Positions 7,096-15,878 of a stretch of DNA of 64,000 nt are shown here, piece by piece. Within the stretch, counting starts at the first letter, position 1; each line of letters begins with the position of its first letter. Source of the stretch: JBIKVP01 sp044356745 (lineage in GTDB: Bacteria > Pseudomonadota > Alphaproteobacteria > Rhizobiales > Beijerinckiaceae); the NCBI GenBank assembly GCA_044356745.1, contig JBIKVP010000001.1, positions 31,109 to 95,108 of the forward strand. The letters are read 5' to 3'. The notes beneath the pieces are model-generated. The model ran no database searches and was not told the origin of the DNA. It was given only the letters and a program-made list of their open reading frames with translations. Position numbers and translations under genes: made by a program.

Positions 7096-8661
7096 CTATC
7101 TCTTCTTGCCAAACGGATTAAAGCCACCAAGCCCAGGCAAGCCGCCTAAGCCTTTTGTGCCCAGTCCTGGCAAAACAGGGGTTTTGGGAGCAAACAACTC
7201 AGGGGGTGGCGCATCAGGAATTTTTGATCCTGTCGCTTGCTCCAGTTGTTTAAGCATCGCAGGATCAAGCTGTGAGGGATCAAGGGCAGGCATTGCGCCA
7301 CCCGGGAACCCACCACCCATGCCAAACATATTGGCAAGACCTGCCATCGGGCCACGTTTGCCGCCTTTGCCCATCATCTTCATCATATCGGCCATTTGGC
7401 GATGCATTTTCAGCAACTTGTTGACCATCTCAACGGATGTGCCTGATCCTGCTGCAATGCGCTTTTTGCGGCTCGCTTTGAGAATATCAGGATTTTTGCG
7501 TTCCTGCTTCGTCATGGAGTCAATGATTGCGCGTTGGCGCTTAATGAGCTTGTCATCAATATTGGCATCCGCAAGCTGGTTTTTGATTTTGCCCATGCCC
7601 GGCATTAAGCCCATCATGCCGCCAATACCGCCAAGCTTTTCAAGCTGCGCCAGTTGCATCTTCATATCATCAAGATCAAACTGGCCTTTGCGCATCTTCT
7701 GCGCCATGTCGAGCGCTTTGGCTTGATCAATACTCTCCGCTGCTTTTTCGACGAGCGAGACAATATCGCCCATACCCAAAATGCGATTAGCGACACGCGA
7801 GGGGTGAAACTCCTCAAGCGCATCAACCTTCTCGCCCATCCCGATAAGCTTGATAGGCTTACCCGTGACGGCACGCATGGAAAGCGCAGCCCCCCCGCGT
7901 GAGTCTCCATCCATACGGGTGAGCACGATACCCGTAATTCCAAGACGCTCGTCAAAAGCGCGCGCCGTATTGACCGCATCCTGCCCAGTCAGCGCATCAG
8001 CAACGAGCAAAATTTCATGGGGATTGGTTGCAGCTTTGACCTGCGCCACCTCCTCCATGAGCGCGTCATCAAGGGTTGTGCGCCCTGCCGTATCAAGAAT
8101 AACAACATCAAACCCGCCGCGCCGCGCTTCATCAAGGGCGCGTTTCGCGATCTGCACCGCCGATTGCCCTGCAATAATCGCGAGCGTTTCAACATTGACT
8201 TGCTTGCCAAGCACAGCCAACTGCTCCATCGCCGCTGGGCGACGGGTATCAAGGGAGGCCAGCAGCACCTTTTTCTTGAATTTTTCAGTGAGACGGCGGG
8301 CAATTTTTGCGGTGGTGGTGGTTTTACCTGACCCTTGCAGACCCACCATGAGAATCGGCACAGGCGCAGCAGCATTCAAATCAATGCCTTGCGCTTCAGA
8401 ACCCAGCATCTCAGCAAGCGCATCATTGACGATCTTAATCACCATCTGCCCAGGCGTGACAGATTTCAAAACCCCTGCGCCAATCGCTTTTGACTTCACG
8501 TTCTCGGTAAAGGTGCGCACCACTTCAAGCGCCACATCTGCTTCAAGCAGCGCACGGCGTACTTCGCGCAACGCATCCGTGACATCACTCTCCGACAACG
8601 CCCCGCGACGGGTGAGCGCATTCAAAATGCCATTGAGTTTATCGGACAAGCCGTCGAACAT
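7096..8661 (-). CDS. ffh: Signal recognition particle GTPase
   Basis: Ffh binds 4.5S RNA and the signal sequences of nascent membrane proteins and hands ribosomes to FtsY. The N domain covers about residues 1-90. The G domain has GLQGSGKTTTTAKIA (G1), DTRRPAA, DTAGRT and TRMDGDSRGGAA. The Met-rich M domain runs from about 300 to 440 (GQFDLDDMKMQL, MMGLMPGMGKIKNQL). The tail after about 440 is Gly/Pro-rich, as in other Hyphomicrobiales, giving 521 residues. It normally precedes rpsP; here two unrelated genes and repeats lie between. Confidence 0.96.
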   Translation of the reverse strand: MFDGLSDKLNGILNALTRRGALSESDVTDALREVRRALLEADVALEVVRTFTENVKSKAIGAGVLKSVTPGQMVIKIVNDALAEMLGSEAQGIDLNAAAPVPILMVGLQGSGKTTTTAKIARRLTEKFKKKVLLASLDTRRPAAMEQLAVLGKQVNVETLAIIAGQSAVQIAKRALDEARRGGFDVVILDTAGRTTLDDALMEEVAQVKAATNPHEILLVADALTGQDAVNTARAFDERLGITGIVLTRMDGDSRGGAALSMRAVTGKPIKLIGMGEKVDALEEFHPSRVANRILGMGDIVSLVEKAAESIDQAKALDMAQKMRKGQFDLDDMKMQLAQLEKLGGIGGMMGLMPGMGKIKNQLADANIDDKLIKRQRAIIDSMTKQERKNPDILKASRKKRIAAGSGTSVEMVNKLLKMHRQMADMMKMMGKGGKRGPMAGLANMFGMGGGFPGGAMPALDPSQLDPAMLKQLEQATGSKIPDAPPPELFAPKTPVLPGLGTKGLGGLPGLGGFNPFGKKR

Positions 8662-8674
8662 TTATCTTTCCTTT

Positions 8675-8700
8675 TAACCCACCCCACGAGGGGTGACGCG
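8675..8700. repeat. Short extragenic palindrome, copy 2
   Basis: The sequence TTAACCC, the stem ACCCC/GGGGT with loop ACGA, then GACGCG lies immediately upstream of the ffh start. The ends match copies at 4705, 8726 and 8821. Confidence 0.5.
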
Positions 8701-8725
8701 CATTCGCGCTTTGGTGTTTTACCCT

Positions 8726-8751
8726 TAGACCCGCGCCACGGGGCGCAACGC
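8726..8751. repeat. Short extragenic palindrome, copy 3
   Basis: TAGACCC is followed by the stem GCGCC/GGCGC and AACGC. It is the most regular copy of the family. Confidence 0.5.
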
Positions 8752-8820
8752 CGTTTTTATTCGGACGCTTTTACGATGTAAAAGCTATGCAGCCCTTGCA
8801 ACCTGCGGTCAGTTTCTTTT

Positions 8821-8848
8821 TTGACCCGCGCCACAGGGGTTGGGCGCT
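8821..8848. repeat. Short extragenic palindrome, copy 4
   Basis: TTGACCC is followed by GCGCC, a longer loop and GGCGC. Its first 13 bases closely match copy 3. Confidence 0.45.
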
Positions 8849-8855
8849 CTATTCT

Positions 8856-8939
8856 CGTCATGGCAAGGTTTAGCCTTGCCATCCACGCCTTAAACACTTT
8901 TTAAGACGTGGATACGCGGGTCAAGCCCGCGCATGACGG
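8856..8939. repeat. Composite palindromic repeat, copy C
   Basis: This is the shortest and clearest copy: CGTCATG, the module GGCAAGGTTTAGCCTTGCC, ATCCACG, a short AT spacer, CGTGGAT, the module ACGCGGGTCAAGCCCGCGC, ATGACGG. The left module equals that of copy B and the right module is the reverse of the left module of copy A. Confidence 0.75.
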
Positions 8940-9184
8940 TTGTTAAAGACAGCTTATCCACTGCCATGACATATTCATGTTCCCTCTGCACAAAAAAACA
9001 AAGCACAAAGGCGCCCGAGGGCGCATCGCGCTGTCGGACGTTGACGGTTGAGACCTCACACAAGATCAGAACACGTGGCTCAGTTTTTGCTTTTCAAAGG
9101 GAAAAGTGAGGATTGATATGCTGTTGAATGAGATAAATGTCAAGCCAAACGGTGCATGAGGCAATGAATCTTACGGTAAAATGC

Positions 9185-10408
9185 TCATAAACCCGTGCTC
9201 AACCATGTACCAGAGGCCAATGCTCCGCACATCGCAGATGCAAAGAGTAGCGCTTCATGACGTGATAAAACGGCGGGTGCAGGCGTTTTGCCTTGAAATA
9301 TCCATGCCTGTGTTGCCACCATATTGAGTGACCAACCCACTCCGAGCGCAATCATTGCCAGTGAAAACCCTGTCATATGATCACTTGAGAGCAGTGCAAT
9401 CGCAGCCACAACAACGATACCTGCCCCTAAACTCGCAATATAAGCAGGAGCAACACGGTGCAGAATGGGAGCGATGAGTGCAGCGGGTGCATACATCGCC
9501 ACGACATGCCAAGCAATAACCGTTGTTGACCCCCCAATACTAATCCCGCAATGTTGCATTCCAATCGGTGCATAGGCCATCATCGCTGTCATCAAAAACC
9601 ATGACACTGTGCTCAAAATTGTAGCACCATAAGGCAAAGAAGATGATCCCTCGCGAGGCTTGTGTGATGAAAGCGCTGCCACAACGGGCGCAGCTTCGTG
9701 ACGATGGATTGGTAACAAGAGTGTAAAAGCCATCAAAACGAGATAAAGCACACCAACAACACCCGCTGTGCCGAGTAAAAGATAAGGCTCAAACCATTTT
9801 TCGGCCATTCCCGCCAATGGGCCACCCACCAACCCTGCTAAGGCTCCTACACCAATAACCGCACCCAGTGCGCCTAAGCGTTTATCGCGCATCGCATGTT
9901 GAGCCGCAGCGTGACGCATACTGAAAATCATGGCATTTGCTGCACCAAGTAAAACCGATGATGTCGTTAAAAGCACAAATTCACGAGAAATGAGGGCATG
10001 TGCAAATAGACTCACGCCCAGAAAACCAACAAGGCCACTAGCAAAACCAAGACCAATTGAATGCGATGTATGACTAAAACGGGGCGCAAGATAACCACCA
10101 ACAACACCGCCAAAAAGCAAAGCGGCAAAGGGATATGTTGCGATAGCTTTATCAGTGGCAATCAACCAACCCGCCATGGGTACAATCCCTAAGACGAGAG
10201 CTTGTATTAAAACGCCAACACCAAATATACATGCAACGCGTGTGAGCAAAAAAGGAGACGAGATTGAATGTTCTGAAACGATGGCCTGTGATGTGAGATG
10301 ACTAACATGACCACAGCAACTAGAGGCCGCAAAGGGAGTAAGAACACGCTCATCAGACACATAATGCGGTTGTGTCTTTACAAGAGATGATGAAAAACGA
10401 GCCAGCAT
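9185..10408 (-). CDS. Major facilitator superfamily transporter
   Basis: This 407-residue protein has about 12 hydrophobic segments after a roughly 50-residue polar N-terminus, and a longer central loop (HRHEAAPVVAALSSHKPREG) dividing two halves of six, the usual MFS architecture. The helix 2-3 loop reads FGGVVGGYLAPRFS, a weak form of the MFS signature. The N-terminus contains a CC and several His (SSCCGH), but nothing identifies the substrate. It is monocistronic, between repeats and an AT-rich gap. A start downstream of the polar N-terminus is possible. Confidence 0.75.
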   Translation of the reverse strand: MLARFSSSLVKTQPHYVSDERVLTPFAASSCCGHVSHLTSQAIVSEHSISSPFLLTRVACIFGVGVLIQALVLGIVPMAGWLIATDKAIATYPFAALLFGGVVGGYLAPRFSHTSHSIGLGFASGLVGFLGVSLFAHALISREFVLLTTSSVLLGAANAMIFSMRHAAAQHAMRDKRLGALGAVIGVGALAGLVGGPLAGMAEKWFEPYLLLGTAGVVGVLYLVLMAFTLLLPIHRHEAAPVVAALSSHKPREGSSSLPYGATILSTVSWFLMTAMMAYAPIGMQHCGISIGGSTTVIAWHVVAMYAPAALIAPILHRVAPAYIASLGAGIVVVAAIALLSSDHMTGFSLAMIALGVGWSLNMVATQAWIFQGKTPAPAVLSRHEALLFASAMCGALASGTWLSTGL

Positions 10409-10511
10409 ATCATCAAACCTAAATAATTAAATCAAGAGTAATAGTAAAATAATTAAATAGATATGTCATGTAATTTAAATATTTATTATTAATATCATAA
10501 TATAAAATAAA

Positions 10512-10540
10512 AATAGGGATCTAAATAATAGATCCCTATT
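10512..10540 (-). terminator. Hairpin terminator after the 10564-11178 gene
   Basis: A perfect 12-base inverted repeat (AATAGGGATCTA / TAGATCCCTATT) with a 5-base loop starts 24 bases beyond the stop of the minus-strand gene and is followed on that strand by a T-rich run. It probably ends the two-gene AT-rich unit. Confidence 0.75.
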
Positions 10541-10563
10541 CGAAATTAAAAGATTATTTTATA

Positions 10564-11178
10564 CTATATTGCGCCAAAGAGTTGAGTTTCACTAGGTGCT
10601 CGCGACATTGTAGGAGTTGTAAAAGGTAGATTATGATTGCGATAAGGCCCGACCAAATCATCAACTCCTGCTGGAGACAGACTTCTTATGTTTGGGCTTG
10701 TCGACTGTTGCAACAGTCTAGCAATTTCTGGGCTATATCGTGAAAGCTCTGAAGGAACTTGCGACCCTGTATTTAAAGGTGTTGTAGGTTGTCCGTAAGC
10801 CGCTGTCTGAGCTCCAGATAAACCATTAGCACCCAATACTTGCTTCTCAAGAGCTGCAAGACATTTATTGCATAACTCAGCCAATGCCATCATCTGATCA
10901 TCGCTCAGATTGCTCAAACCCAAAGTCTCTTGAATATCACTCATCATCTCAGCTTCTACTTGCTGTTTATCGGCAGATGAATAATCACCATCAGCGGCAA
11001 GCTGCTGGATACGAACTGATGCTTCTGCTTCAGCTTTGTGCGTTGCATCTTGCAAGGCTCCTGAACTGACACCAAGTTTGCTGGCAACATTTGCAAAATC
11101 AGCATCCATACCACCGGCGGCGCCAGTTGTAGCACCTGTGCTACCAAGAGCATTTACACCATTTACTCCGTAAGTCAT
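10564..11178 (-). CDS. Unrecognised helical protein with a Ser/Gly/Thr-rich N-terminus, candidate secreted protein
   Basis: The protein has 204 residues. Residues 1-27 are rich in Gly, Ser, Thr, Asn and Ala with no charged cluster and no Sec signal. Residues about 30-125 form a strongly helical stretch (KAEAEASVRIQQLAADG, DKQQVEAEMMSDIQETLG, MALAELCNKCLAALEKQ) with a CxxC. The last 70 residues are Pro/Ser-rich and probably disordered. I do not recognise the family. An N-terminus of this kind would suit a type III secretion substrate, and a type III apparatus is encoded in this window, but there is no direct link. ATG 11176-11178 is chosen because AGGAG lies 6 bases before it. Confidence 0.6.
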   Translation of the reverse strand: MTYGVNGVNALGSTGATTGAAGGMDADFANVASKLGVSSGALQDATHKAEAEASVRIQQLAADGDYSSADKQQVEAEMMSDIQETLGLSNLSDDQMMALAELCNKCLAALEKQVLGANGLSGAQTAAYGQPTTPLNTGSQVPSELSRYSPEIARLLQQSTSPNIRSLSPAGVDDLVGPYRNHNLPFTTPTMSRAPSETQLFGAI

Positions 11179-11234
11179 GATCATCTCCTATAAGTTGTGA
11201 TCTATCATCAGATTTTTAGATTTAGTTTATCATC

Positions 11235-11462
11235 TCAATATGTTGCCGAGGGGTTTTGGCGTTGATTACGCACCTCTGGGCGTAACCAAGGACACTTGAG
11301 ATAAATTTTTTCACGGCTTACACCAAGCACACGCAAAAACTGTTCATCGCTGATATGAGGCTTGCTCTCCATTTTAATCAAAAGAGCACGCAGCATATCG
11401 GATTTAACCTTCCGCTGCTGTTCTGGTGAAAGATGTCCAGTAGATTGATTGCTATTATACAT
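11235..11462 (-). CDS. Unrecognised small basic protein, cotranscribed with the following gene
   Basis: This 75-residue protein is mostly helical: HLSPEQQRKVKSDMLRALL, then SDEQFLRVLGVSREKIYLKC and a Pro/Arg-rich end. The middle could be a helix-turn-helix-like pair (SDEQFLRVLGVSREKIY), so a regulatory role is conceivable but unproven. ATG 11460-11462 has GGAG 8 bases upstream. It lies 56 bases upstream of the 10564-11178 gene on the same strand, and both sit in AT-rich DNA flanked by long AT-rich gaps, so the pair probably moved together. Confidence 0.6.
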   Translation of the reverse strand: MYNSNQSTGHLSPEQQRKVKSDMLRALLIKMESKPHISDEQFLRVLGVSREKIYLKCPWLRPEVRNQRQNPSATY

Positions 11463-11662
11463 CGAAAGCTCCACAAGTTACTGTAGAGAATACGCGATTG
11501 GAAAAATTTTTGAAATAAAATACATCGTTTACAAATACAGTTAATAATATTTACTTTAATATAAAAAGTAAACGAAGGCGGTTAACATGTAAAAAAATCA
11601 GATAAGCCTTTGATAAAAAAGAATTTTTAAAAATATTATCGACAATAGATTTTAAATTTAGC

Positions 11663-12598
11663 CTACGCCTTATCGTCGCGCTCGGCTTGTCCAAGTTGAA
11701 CAATACCGCGTCTTATCAAACGACTTCGCGTAAAAAACTCTTCAAGCATTGCGCCATCGCCCCAACGAATAGCTTTGGCAAGTGTCGCCAAATCCTCATT
11801 AAAGCGTCCTAAAATTTCCAAAACAGCTTCGCGGTTATTTAAAAACACATCACGCCACATCACGGGATCAGATGACGCAATGCGCGTAAAATCGCGAAAG
11901 CCCCCTGCTGAAAATTTAATGACTTCAGATTGAGTAACATGTTCCAGATCAGCTGCTGTACCCACAATATTATAAGCAATTAAATGCGGCACATGGCTGG
12001 TCATTGCAAGCACCAGATCATGATGAGTAGGTGTCATCTCTTCAACAAGTGAGCCCATTGCCTCCCAAAGCTGACGGATTTTGGCAATAGCTTGTGCAGA
12101 TGTATCAGGCAGCGGCGTTAAAATACACCAGCGGTTGACAAAAAGAGTAGCCATACCTGCTTCAGGACCTGAATGCTCTGTCCCTGCCACGGGATGCGCG
12201 GGTACAAAACTCACATAATCTGGCAAATACGGCGCTACCTGCTGTATGAAAGACGCTTTTGTTGAGCCAACATCAGAGACAATCGCACTCTGTTCAAGTG
12301 CGGGTGCCATATCACGGGCAATTGTTTCACACGCACCCACAGGAACACACAATATGACAGCATCAGCCCCGACAACGCCCTCGGCTACATCGCTATAAAT
12401 TTCATCCACGAGTTCAAGAGCAGCCACCTTAAGACGCACACCTTTGGATACGTCGATACCAATCAACGTATGTGCTAAATTCGCCTGACGCACAGCGCGG
12501 GCAATGGATGAGCCAATCAAACCTAAACCAACAATCGCCAAGCGTGAAAATAAAGGGGTTTCACGGCGCGCAAGAGCAAGTGTCATCTCAGGAGACAT
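11663..12598 (-). CDS. tyrC: Prephenate/arogenate dehydrogenase
   Basis: This enzyme oxidatively decarboxylates prephenate or arogenate on the way to tyrosine. The NAD(P)-binding motif VGLGLIGSSIA lies at about residues 23-33, with FVPAHPVAGTEHSG as the conserved substrate-site stretch and LVLAMTSHVPHLIAY further on. At 311 residues it is a stand-alone dehydrogenase without a chorismate mutase domain. It starts 6 bases after the hisC stop; chorismate mutase, hisC and tyrC form a run typical of Hyphomicrobiales. Which of prephenate or arogenate is preferred cannot be read from the sequence. Confidence 0.92.
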   Translation of the reverse strand: MSPEMTLALARRETPLFSRLAIVGLGLIGSSIARAVRQANLAHTLIGIDVSKGVRLKVAALELVDEIYSDVAEGVVGADAVILCVPVGACETIARDMAPALEQSAIVSDVGSTKASFIQQVAPYLPDYVSFVPAHPVAGTEHSGPEAGMATLFVNRWCILTPLPDTSAQAIAKIRQLWEAMGSLVEEMTPTHHDLVLAMTSHVPHLIAYNIVGTAADLEHVTQSEVIKFSAGGFRDFTRIASSDPVMWRDVFLNNREAVLEILGRFNEDLATLAKAIRWGDGAMLEEFFTRSRLIRRGIVQLGQAERDDKA

Positions 12599-12604
12599 GG
12601 CTCT

Positions 12605-13732
12605 TCACCGTATTACAAAGTCACGAAGGGCACTCACAACCGCTTCATTCGCTTCCGCTGATCCAACGGATAAACGCAAACAGTGCGGCAGTCCGTAAGC
12701 ATCAACGCGTCTTAAGATCAAACCACGCTCACTTAAAAAAGCATCAGCATCAACTGCAGTGCGTCCAGTCTCCTGTGGGAAATGGATCAAGATAAAATTG
12801 GCTTGAGAAGCCGTTACAGCTAATCCCAATGCACGCAACTGCAAAGTCAGCCATTCACGCCAATGACGGTTATGCGCGACCGCTTTTTCAAGGTGCTCTC
12901 TGTCTTGAAGTGCTGCGACACCAGCAAGCATTGCAGCGGTTGAGACATTAAAAGGGCCACGAATACGGTTCATGGCATCAATAATATCAGGGGAGCCATA
13001 CATCCAACCTAAACGCGCTGCGGCAAGGCCATAAACTTTAGAAAACGTGCGGCTGATCACAACATTATGATGCATCTGCGCAAGGGCAAGACTTGCACCC
13101 TCTTCACCTTCCACATATTCGGCATAAGCGCCATCAAGCACAAGAATAACATGAGGTGGCAGCCCTTGATGTAAACGGACAACGTCATGGGGAGGCAAAT
13201 ACGTCCCCGTTGGATTGTTGGGATTAGCCAGATAAACAATTTTGGTACGGGATGTCACATGCGCAAGAATTGTATCCACATCGGCGGTGAAATTCGTTTC
13301 CGGCACAATCACAGGCACACCACCTGCGGCTTGTATCGCAATTTTGTAAACGAGAAAACCGTGCTCGGTGATGATTCCCTCATCCCCCACACTTAAAAAT
13401 GCATACGCAATGAGTGATAACAGCTCATCTGAGCCCGCACCACAAATGATTTGCTCGGGATTAATCTGCCAGCGATGGGAAAGTGCCTCACGCAAAATAC
13501 GAGCACTTCCTTCAGGATACGTGGCGAGTGTACGCGCAGCTCCTGTAAAAGCCTCAACAGCTTGAAGACTTGGACCAAGAGGTGTCTCATTTGATGAGAG
13601 TTTATAAATTTTGGCCGCTGTTTGGGCTTTCGCTTTACCCGGAACATACGCTTCAATCGCCATAACATCCTCACGCGCGACAGGACGCGAGGTTCTTACT
13701 GCTTCAACAGGTGATATTGGCGATAGAGGCAT
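12605..13732 (-). CDS. hisC: Histidinol-phosphate (aromatic) aminotransferase
   Basis: This fold-type I PLP enzyme transfers an amino group to imidazole-acetol phosphate, and paralogues next to tyrC often act on aromatic keto acids. Visible features are KLSSNETPLGPS, NPNNPTGTY, LDGAYAEY and the PLP-lysine region SRTFSKVYGLAAARLGW. The start is placed at ATG 13730-13732 (MPLSPISPVEAV), giving 375 residues, because the longer frame adds an unconserved 13 residues. The position between chorismate mutase and tyrC favours a role in phenylalanine/tyrosine synthesis, perhaps alongside histidine. Confidence 0.92.
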   Translation of the reverse strand: MPLSPISPVEAVRTSRPVAREDVMAIEAYVPGKAKAQTAAKIYKLSSNETPLGPSLQAVEAFTGAARTLATYPEGSARILREALSHRWQINPEQIICGAGSDELLSLIAYAFLSVGDEGIITEHGFLVYKIAIQAAGGVPVIVPETNFTADVDTILAHVTSRTKIVYLANPNNPTGTYLPPHDVVRLHQGLPPHVILVLDGAYAEYVEGEEGASLALAQMHHNVVISRTFSKVYGLAAARLGWMYGSPDIIDAMNRIRGPFNVSTAAMLAGVAALQDREHLEKAVAHNRHWREWLTLQLRALGLAVTASQANFILIHFPQETGRTAVDADAFLSERGLILRRVDAYGLPHCLRLSVGSAEANEAVVSALRDFVIR

Positions 13733-13791
13733 CAAGATACTCACACTTCTCAATAATGCAATATTATCCACATCTTGCTACGCGCTTCTTT

Positions 13792-14664
13792 TTAAACTGT
13801 AAAGCGAGCAGCGTGTGTTCCAACAATCTCAATACGAAAAGGTTTGACAAAAATCTCTTTGAAGTACGCATCAAGATAACGTTCAGGGCTATCAACTGAC
13901 ACATCACGGCGCGTTGCATCTATCAGCAAATAACATCGCTCACCCATTCGCGTTTGGCTCACAACACAAAATCCACTGTGCTGCAAATGCGCTAACTCCG
14001 CTTGCGTAAAAGGTCTTTCGCACTGCGTCGATAAAAGAGATGAATCAGTAGCCAGACCTTCGTCAAAAGGCTTTGAAATGACAAAAGCAGGCTTCCCAAC
14101 GGGATGAGGACGCTTTGCATCCGCCCCACGCTCAATAAAGGGAAGCCTTGCAATAATCTTGGGCGTTTCCTGTCCTTCTAATAATAACCACCAAGGGGCA
14201 GTGTTTTCAAGCTGAAAACGAATAACCCCTAAATCACCGCGCGACACGCTCACCGCCATGATCACATCTTCGGGTGTTTCATGTGTATCAAGAGGGACTG
14301 TAAAGCCAAAATGAAAGCGCACAATATCGCGCATAATATCGCGCCCCAAAGAGGCATCACCGTGAACACAGTAAGGCATTTGCAGCCACGTAAAGGTGCC
14401 GATGATTGTGCGCCATAAACTTTCAACAACTTCAAGGGGCAGTGATCCTGTGTGCCTAGCGGCAAGACGGCGCATCATATCTGCTTCGCGTTGAGGACGA
14501 AAAGCAGAACCCATATCAGCCGACTTTTTAGTGTGAATCAGCGCATCAATAATATCACCACGCTCAATCAATAGACGATGCATCGCCTCATCAATCGCGT
14601 CAATGCGCTGGCGTAAAGCGCCCAGATCAGAAATGCTCGCCTCTGGAGGTGAAGAGATACTCAT
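13792..14664 (-). CDS. Chorismate mutase family protein
   Basis: Residues about 12-95 form an AroQ-type chorismate mutase: LRQRIDAIDEAMHRLLIERGDII, then RPQREADMMRRL and VVESLWRTIIG. The enzyme class rearranges chorismate to prephenate. The remaining 190 residues are not a recognisable prephenate dehydratase or ACT domain; they contain paired stretches such as VIMAVSVSRGDLGVIRF and CYLLIDATRRD, and this two-part form is seen upstream of hisC-tyrC in Hyphomicrobiales. The job of the C-terminal part is unknown to me. Confidence 0.88.
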   Translation of the reverse strand: MSISSPPEASISDLGALRQRIDAIDEAMHRLLIERGDIIDALIHTKKSADMGSAFRPQREADMMRRLAARHTGSLPLEVVESLWRTIIGTFTWLQMPYCVHGDASLGRDIMRDIVRFHFGFTVPLDTHETPEDVIMAVSVSRGDLGVIRFQLENTAPWWLLLEGQETPKIIARLPFIERGADAKRPHPVGKPAFVISKPFDEGLATDSSLLSTQCERPFTQAELAHLQHSGFCVVSQTRMGERCYLLIDATRRDVSVDSPERYLDAYFKEIFVKPFRIEIVGTHAARFTV

Positions 14665-14711
14665 CCCTCATAACCTCTCAAACAGTGAAGTAAAACATAT
14701 GAGACAATGTC

Positions 14712-15326
14712 TTAAGCGTGAGAGAAAATATCCTGCTCTTGCCAGCCCAATAAATCAAGCAGCGAACGCGCTGTCAAAAAGGCAAAGCAAGCTTCCGCAA
14801 GAGGCACGCGCCCCTCACGAACCAAAAGGGCATCAAGGCGCGCTTTTAAAGCGTGCAAATGTAAAACATCCGATGCGGCATAAGCAATTTGAGCTTCACT
14901 CAACATATCAGCGCCCCAATCAGACGATTGTTGCTGCTTAGACATATCTATACCAAGTAATTCGCGCACAAGATCTTTTAATCCGTGACGATCTGTATAG
15001 GTTCTGACGAGGCGCGACGCAATTTTTGTGCAGTAGACTGGCCCAGGCATAATACCAAAGGCGCGATAGAGTACCGCCATATCGAAACGCGCATAATGAA
15101 ATACTTTGAGAACTTTCGGATCCGCTAGCATTTTAATGAGATTTTCAGGAGGTGGAGCATCGCGTAAAATCTGAATAACATCCGCGGTTCCATCTCCATG
15201 AGAGAGTTGCACAACACACAAACGATCTCTGTGCGGCATCAATCCAAGCGTCTCTGTGTCGATAGCGACGACAGCTGCGGGAACATAATTTGCAGGCAAA
15301 TCGCCTCTGTGGACACGAATAGTCAT
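14712..15326 (-). CDS. rnd: Ribonuclease D, short form
   Basis: This DEDD-family 3'-5' exoribonuclease acts in tRNA 3' processing. VAIDTETLGL carries the first Asp-Glu pair, VFHYARFDMAVL the second motif, and AYAASDVLHLHALKA the third with Tyr and Asp of the DEDDy type. It has 204 residues and lacks HRDC domains, as is usual in Hyphomicrobiales. The start at 15326 is preferred because GAGG stands about 8 bases before it and the protein then opens MTIRVHRGDLP. Confidence 0.92.
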   Translation of the reverse strand: MTIRVHRGDLPANYVPAAVVAIDTETLGLMPHRDRLCVVQLSHGDGTADVIQILRDAPPPENLIKMLADPKVLKVFHYARFDMAVLYRAFGIMPGPVYCTKIASRLVRTYTDRHGLKDLVRELLGIDMSKQQQSSDWGADMLSEAQIAYAASDVLHLHALKARLDALLVREGRVPLAEACFAFLTARSLLDLLGWQEQDIFSHA

Positions 15327-15516
15327 GACAAACCTCAAAAACAAGCATTTAGATAAACTTCGCCTATGCGTGTTTTCATGCAACGAGGCATAGTGTGTCA
15401 ATGGAATTGTGATCACAACAGCGCTGTATGAGACTATATTTTATATCTCAAACACGCTGCAAAGCGCAAACATAAAGAACTGCGCACTATTTTCGAAGGT
15501 GAAAACCCCCTACTCT

Positions 15517-15687
15517 TTACTTGAGCGCCGTCGTAATATTATTGTACATGGTGTTTGTCTTGCTCGCAAAATTGTTCAGTGATGCAACGATAGCAAGAAA
15601 TATCAAAGAGCAAATCAAGCCATACTCAATCACTGTTGCGCCCGATTCGTCATAAAGAAATTTTTGATATAGGGTTTTTATTTTCAT
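15517..15687 (-). CDS. Flp-type pilin (type IVb prepilin)
   Basis: This 56-residue frame opens MKIKTLYQKFLYDESGATVIEYG and continues with a hydrophobic helix LICSLIFLAIVASLNNF and a short tail ending TTALK. The DESGATVIEYG segment is the hallmark of Flp pilins: prepilin peptidase cuts after Gly, leaving a mature N-terminus with Glu at position 5 and Tyr at 6. Such pilins build thin adhesive fibres secreted by the Tad/Cpa machinery. No cpaA, cpaB, cpaE, cpaF or tad genes are in the window; a CpaC-like N domain is 630 bases away on the other strand. Confidence 0.9.
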   Translation of the reverse strand: MKIKTLYQKFLYDESGATVIEYGLICSLIFLAIVASLNNFASKTNTMYNNITTALK

Positions 15688-15878
15688 GATAAAAGATTAC
15701 CATAGGCTTTTCAAAAATTCTTTAACACACAATCTTAAGCGGAGGTTAAAATAAACCTGTTATTATAACGACATTGACATATGAATTACAGCGTGTTTCC
15801 AAATCAAAATCTTACTTTTTTTCACAAAAAATCCACCGCGAGAAATAGTCTAAACTCTCCATATATTATTGTTTGATC

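Larger units (their letters stand above)
8662..9184. other. 523-base gene-free gap made of repeats
   Basis: Between ffh and the MFS gene there is no supported gene. The gap holds three short ACCC...GACGC palindromes, copy C of the composite repeat, and near 9010-9026 a GCGCCC/GGGCGC stem that on the minus strand is followed at a distance by T-rich sequence and might be a weak terminator for the MFS gene. The remainder (9030-9184) shows nothing I can name. Confidence 0.6.

Noticed and set aside
7010..7726. A 238-residue plus-strand frame opposite the ffh 3' end
   Set aside because: It arises from the Gly/Met-rich tail of ffh read backward and from a repeat; no ribosome-binding site or family.
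7850..8677. A 275-residue plus-strand open frame opposite ffh
   Set aside because: It is antisense to the well-conserved ffh gene, its protein is Ser/Arg-rich low-complexity, and no family is recognised; it is a coding shadow.
9005..9030. Terminator after the MFS gene
   Set aside because: The GCGCCC/GGGCGC stem is separated from the nearest T run by about a dozen bases and is 160 bases from the gene end, so I mention it only in the gap description.
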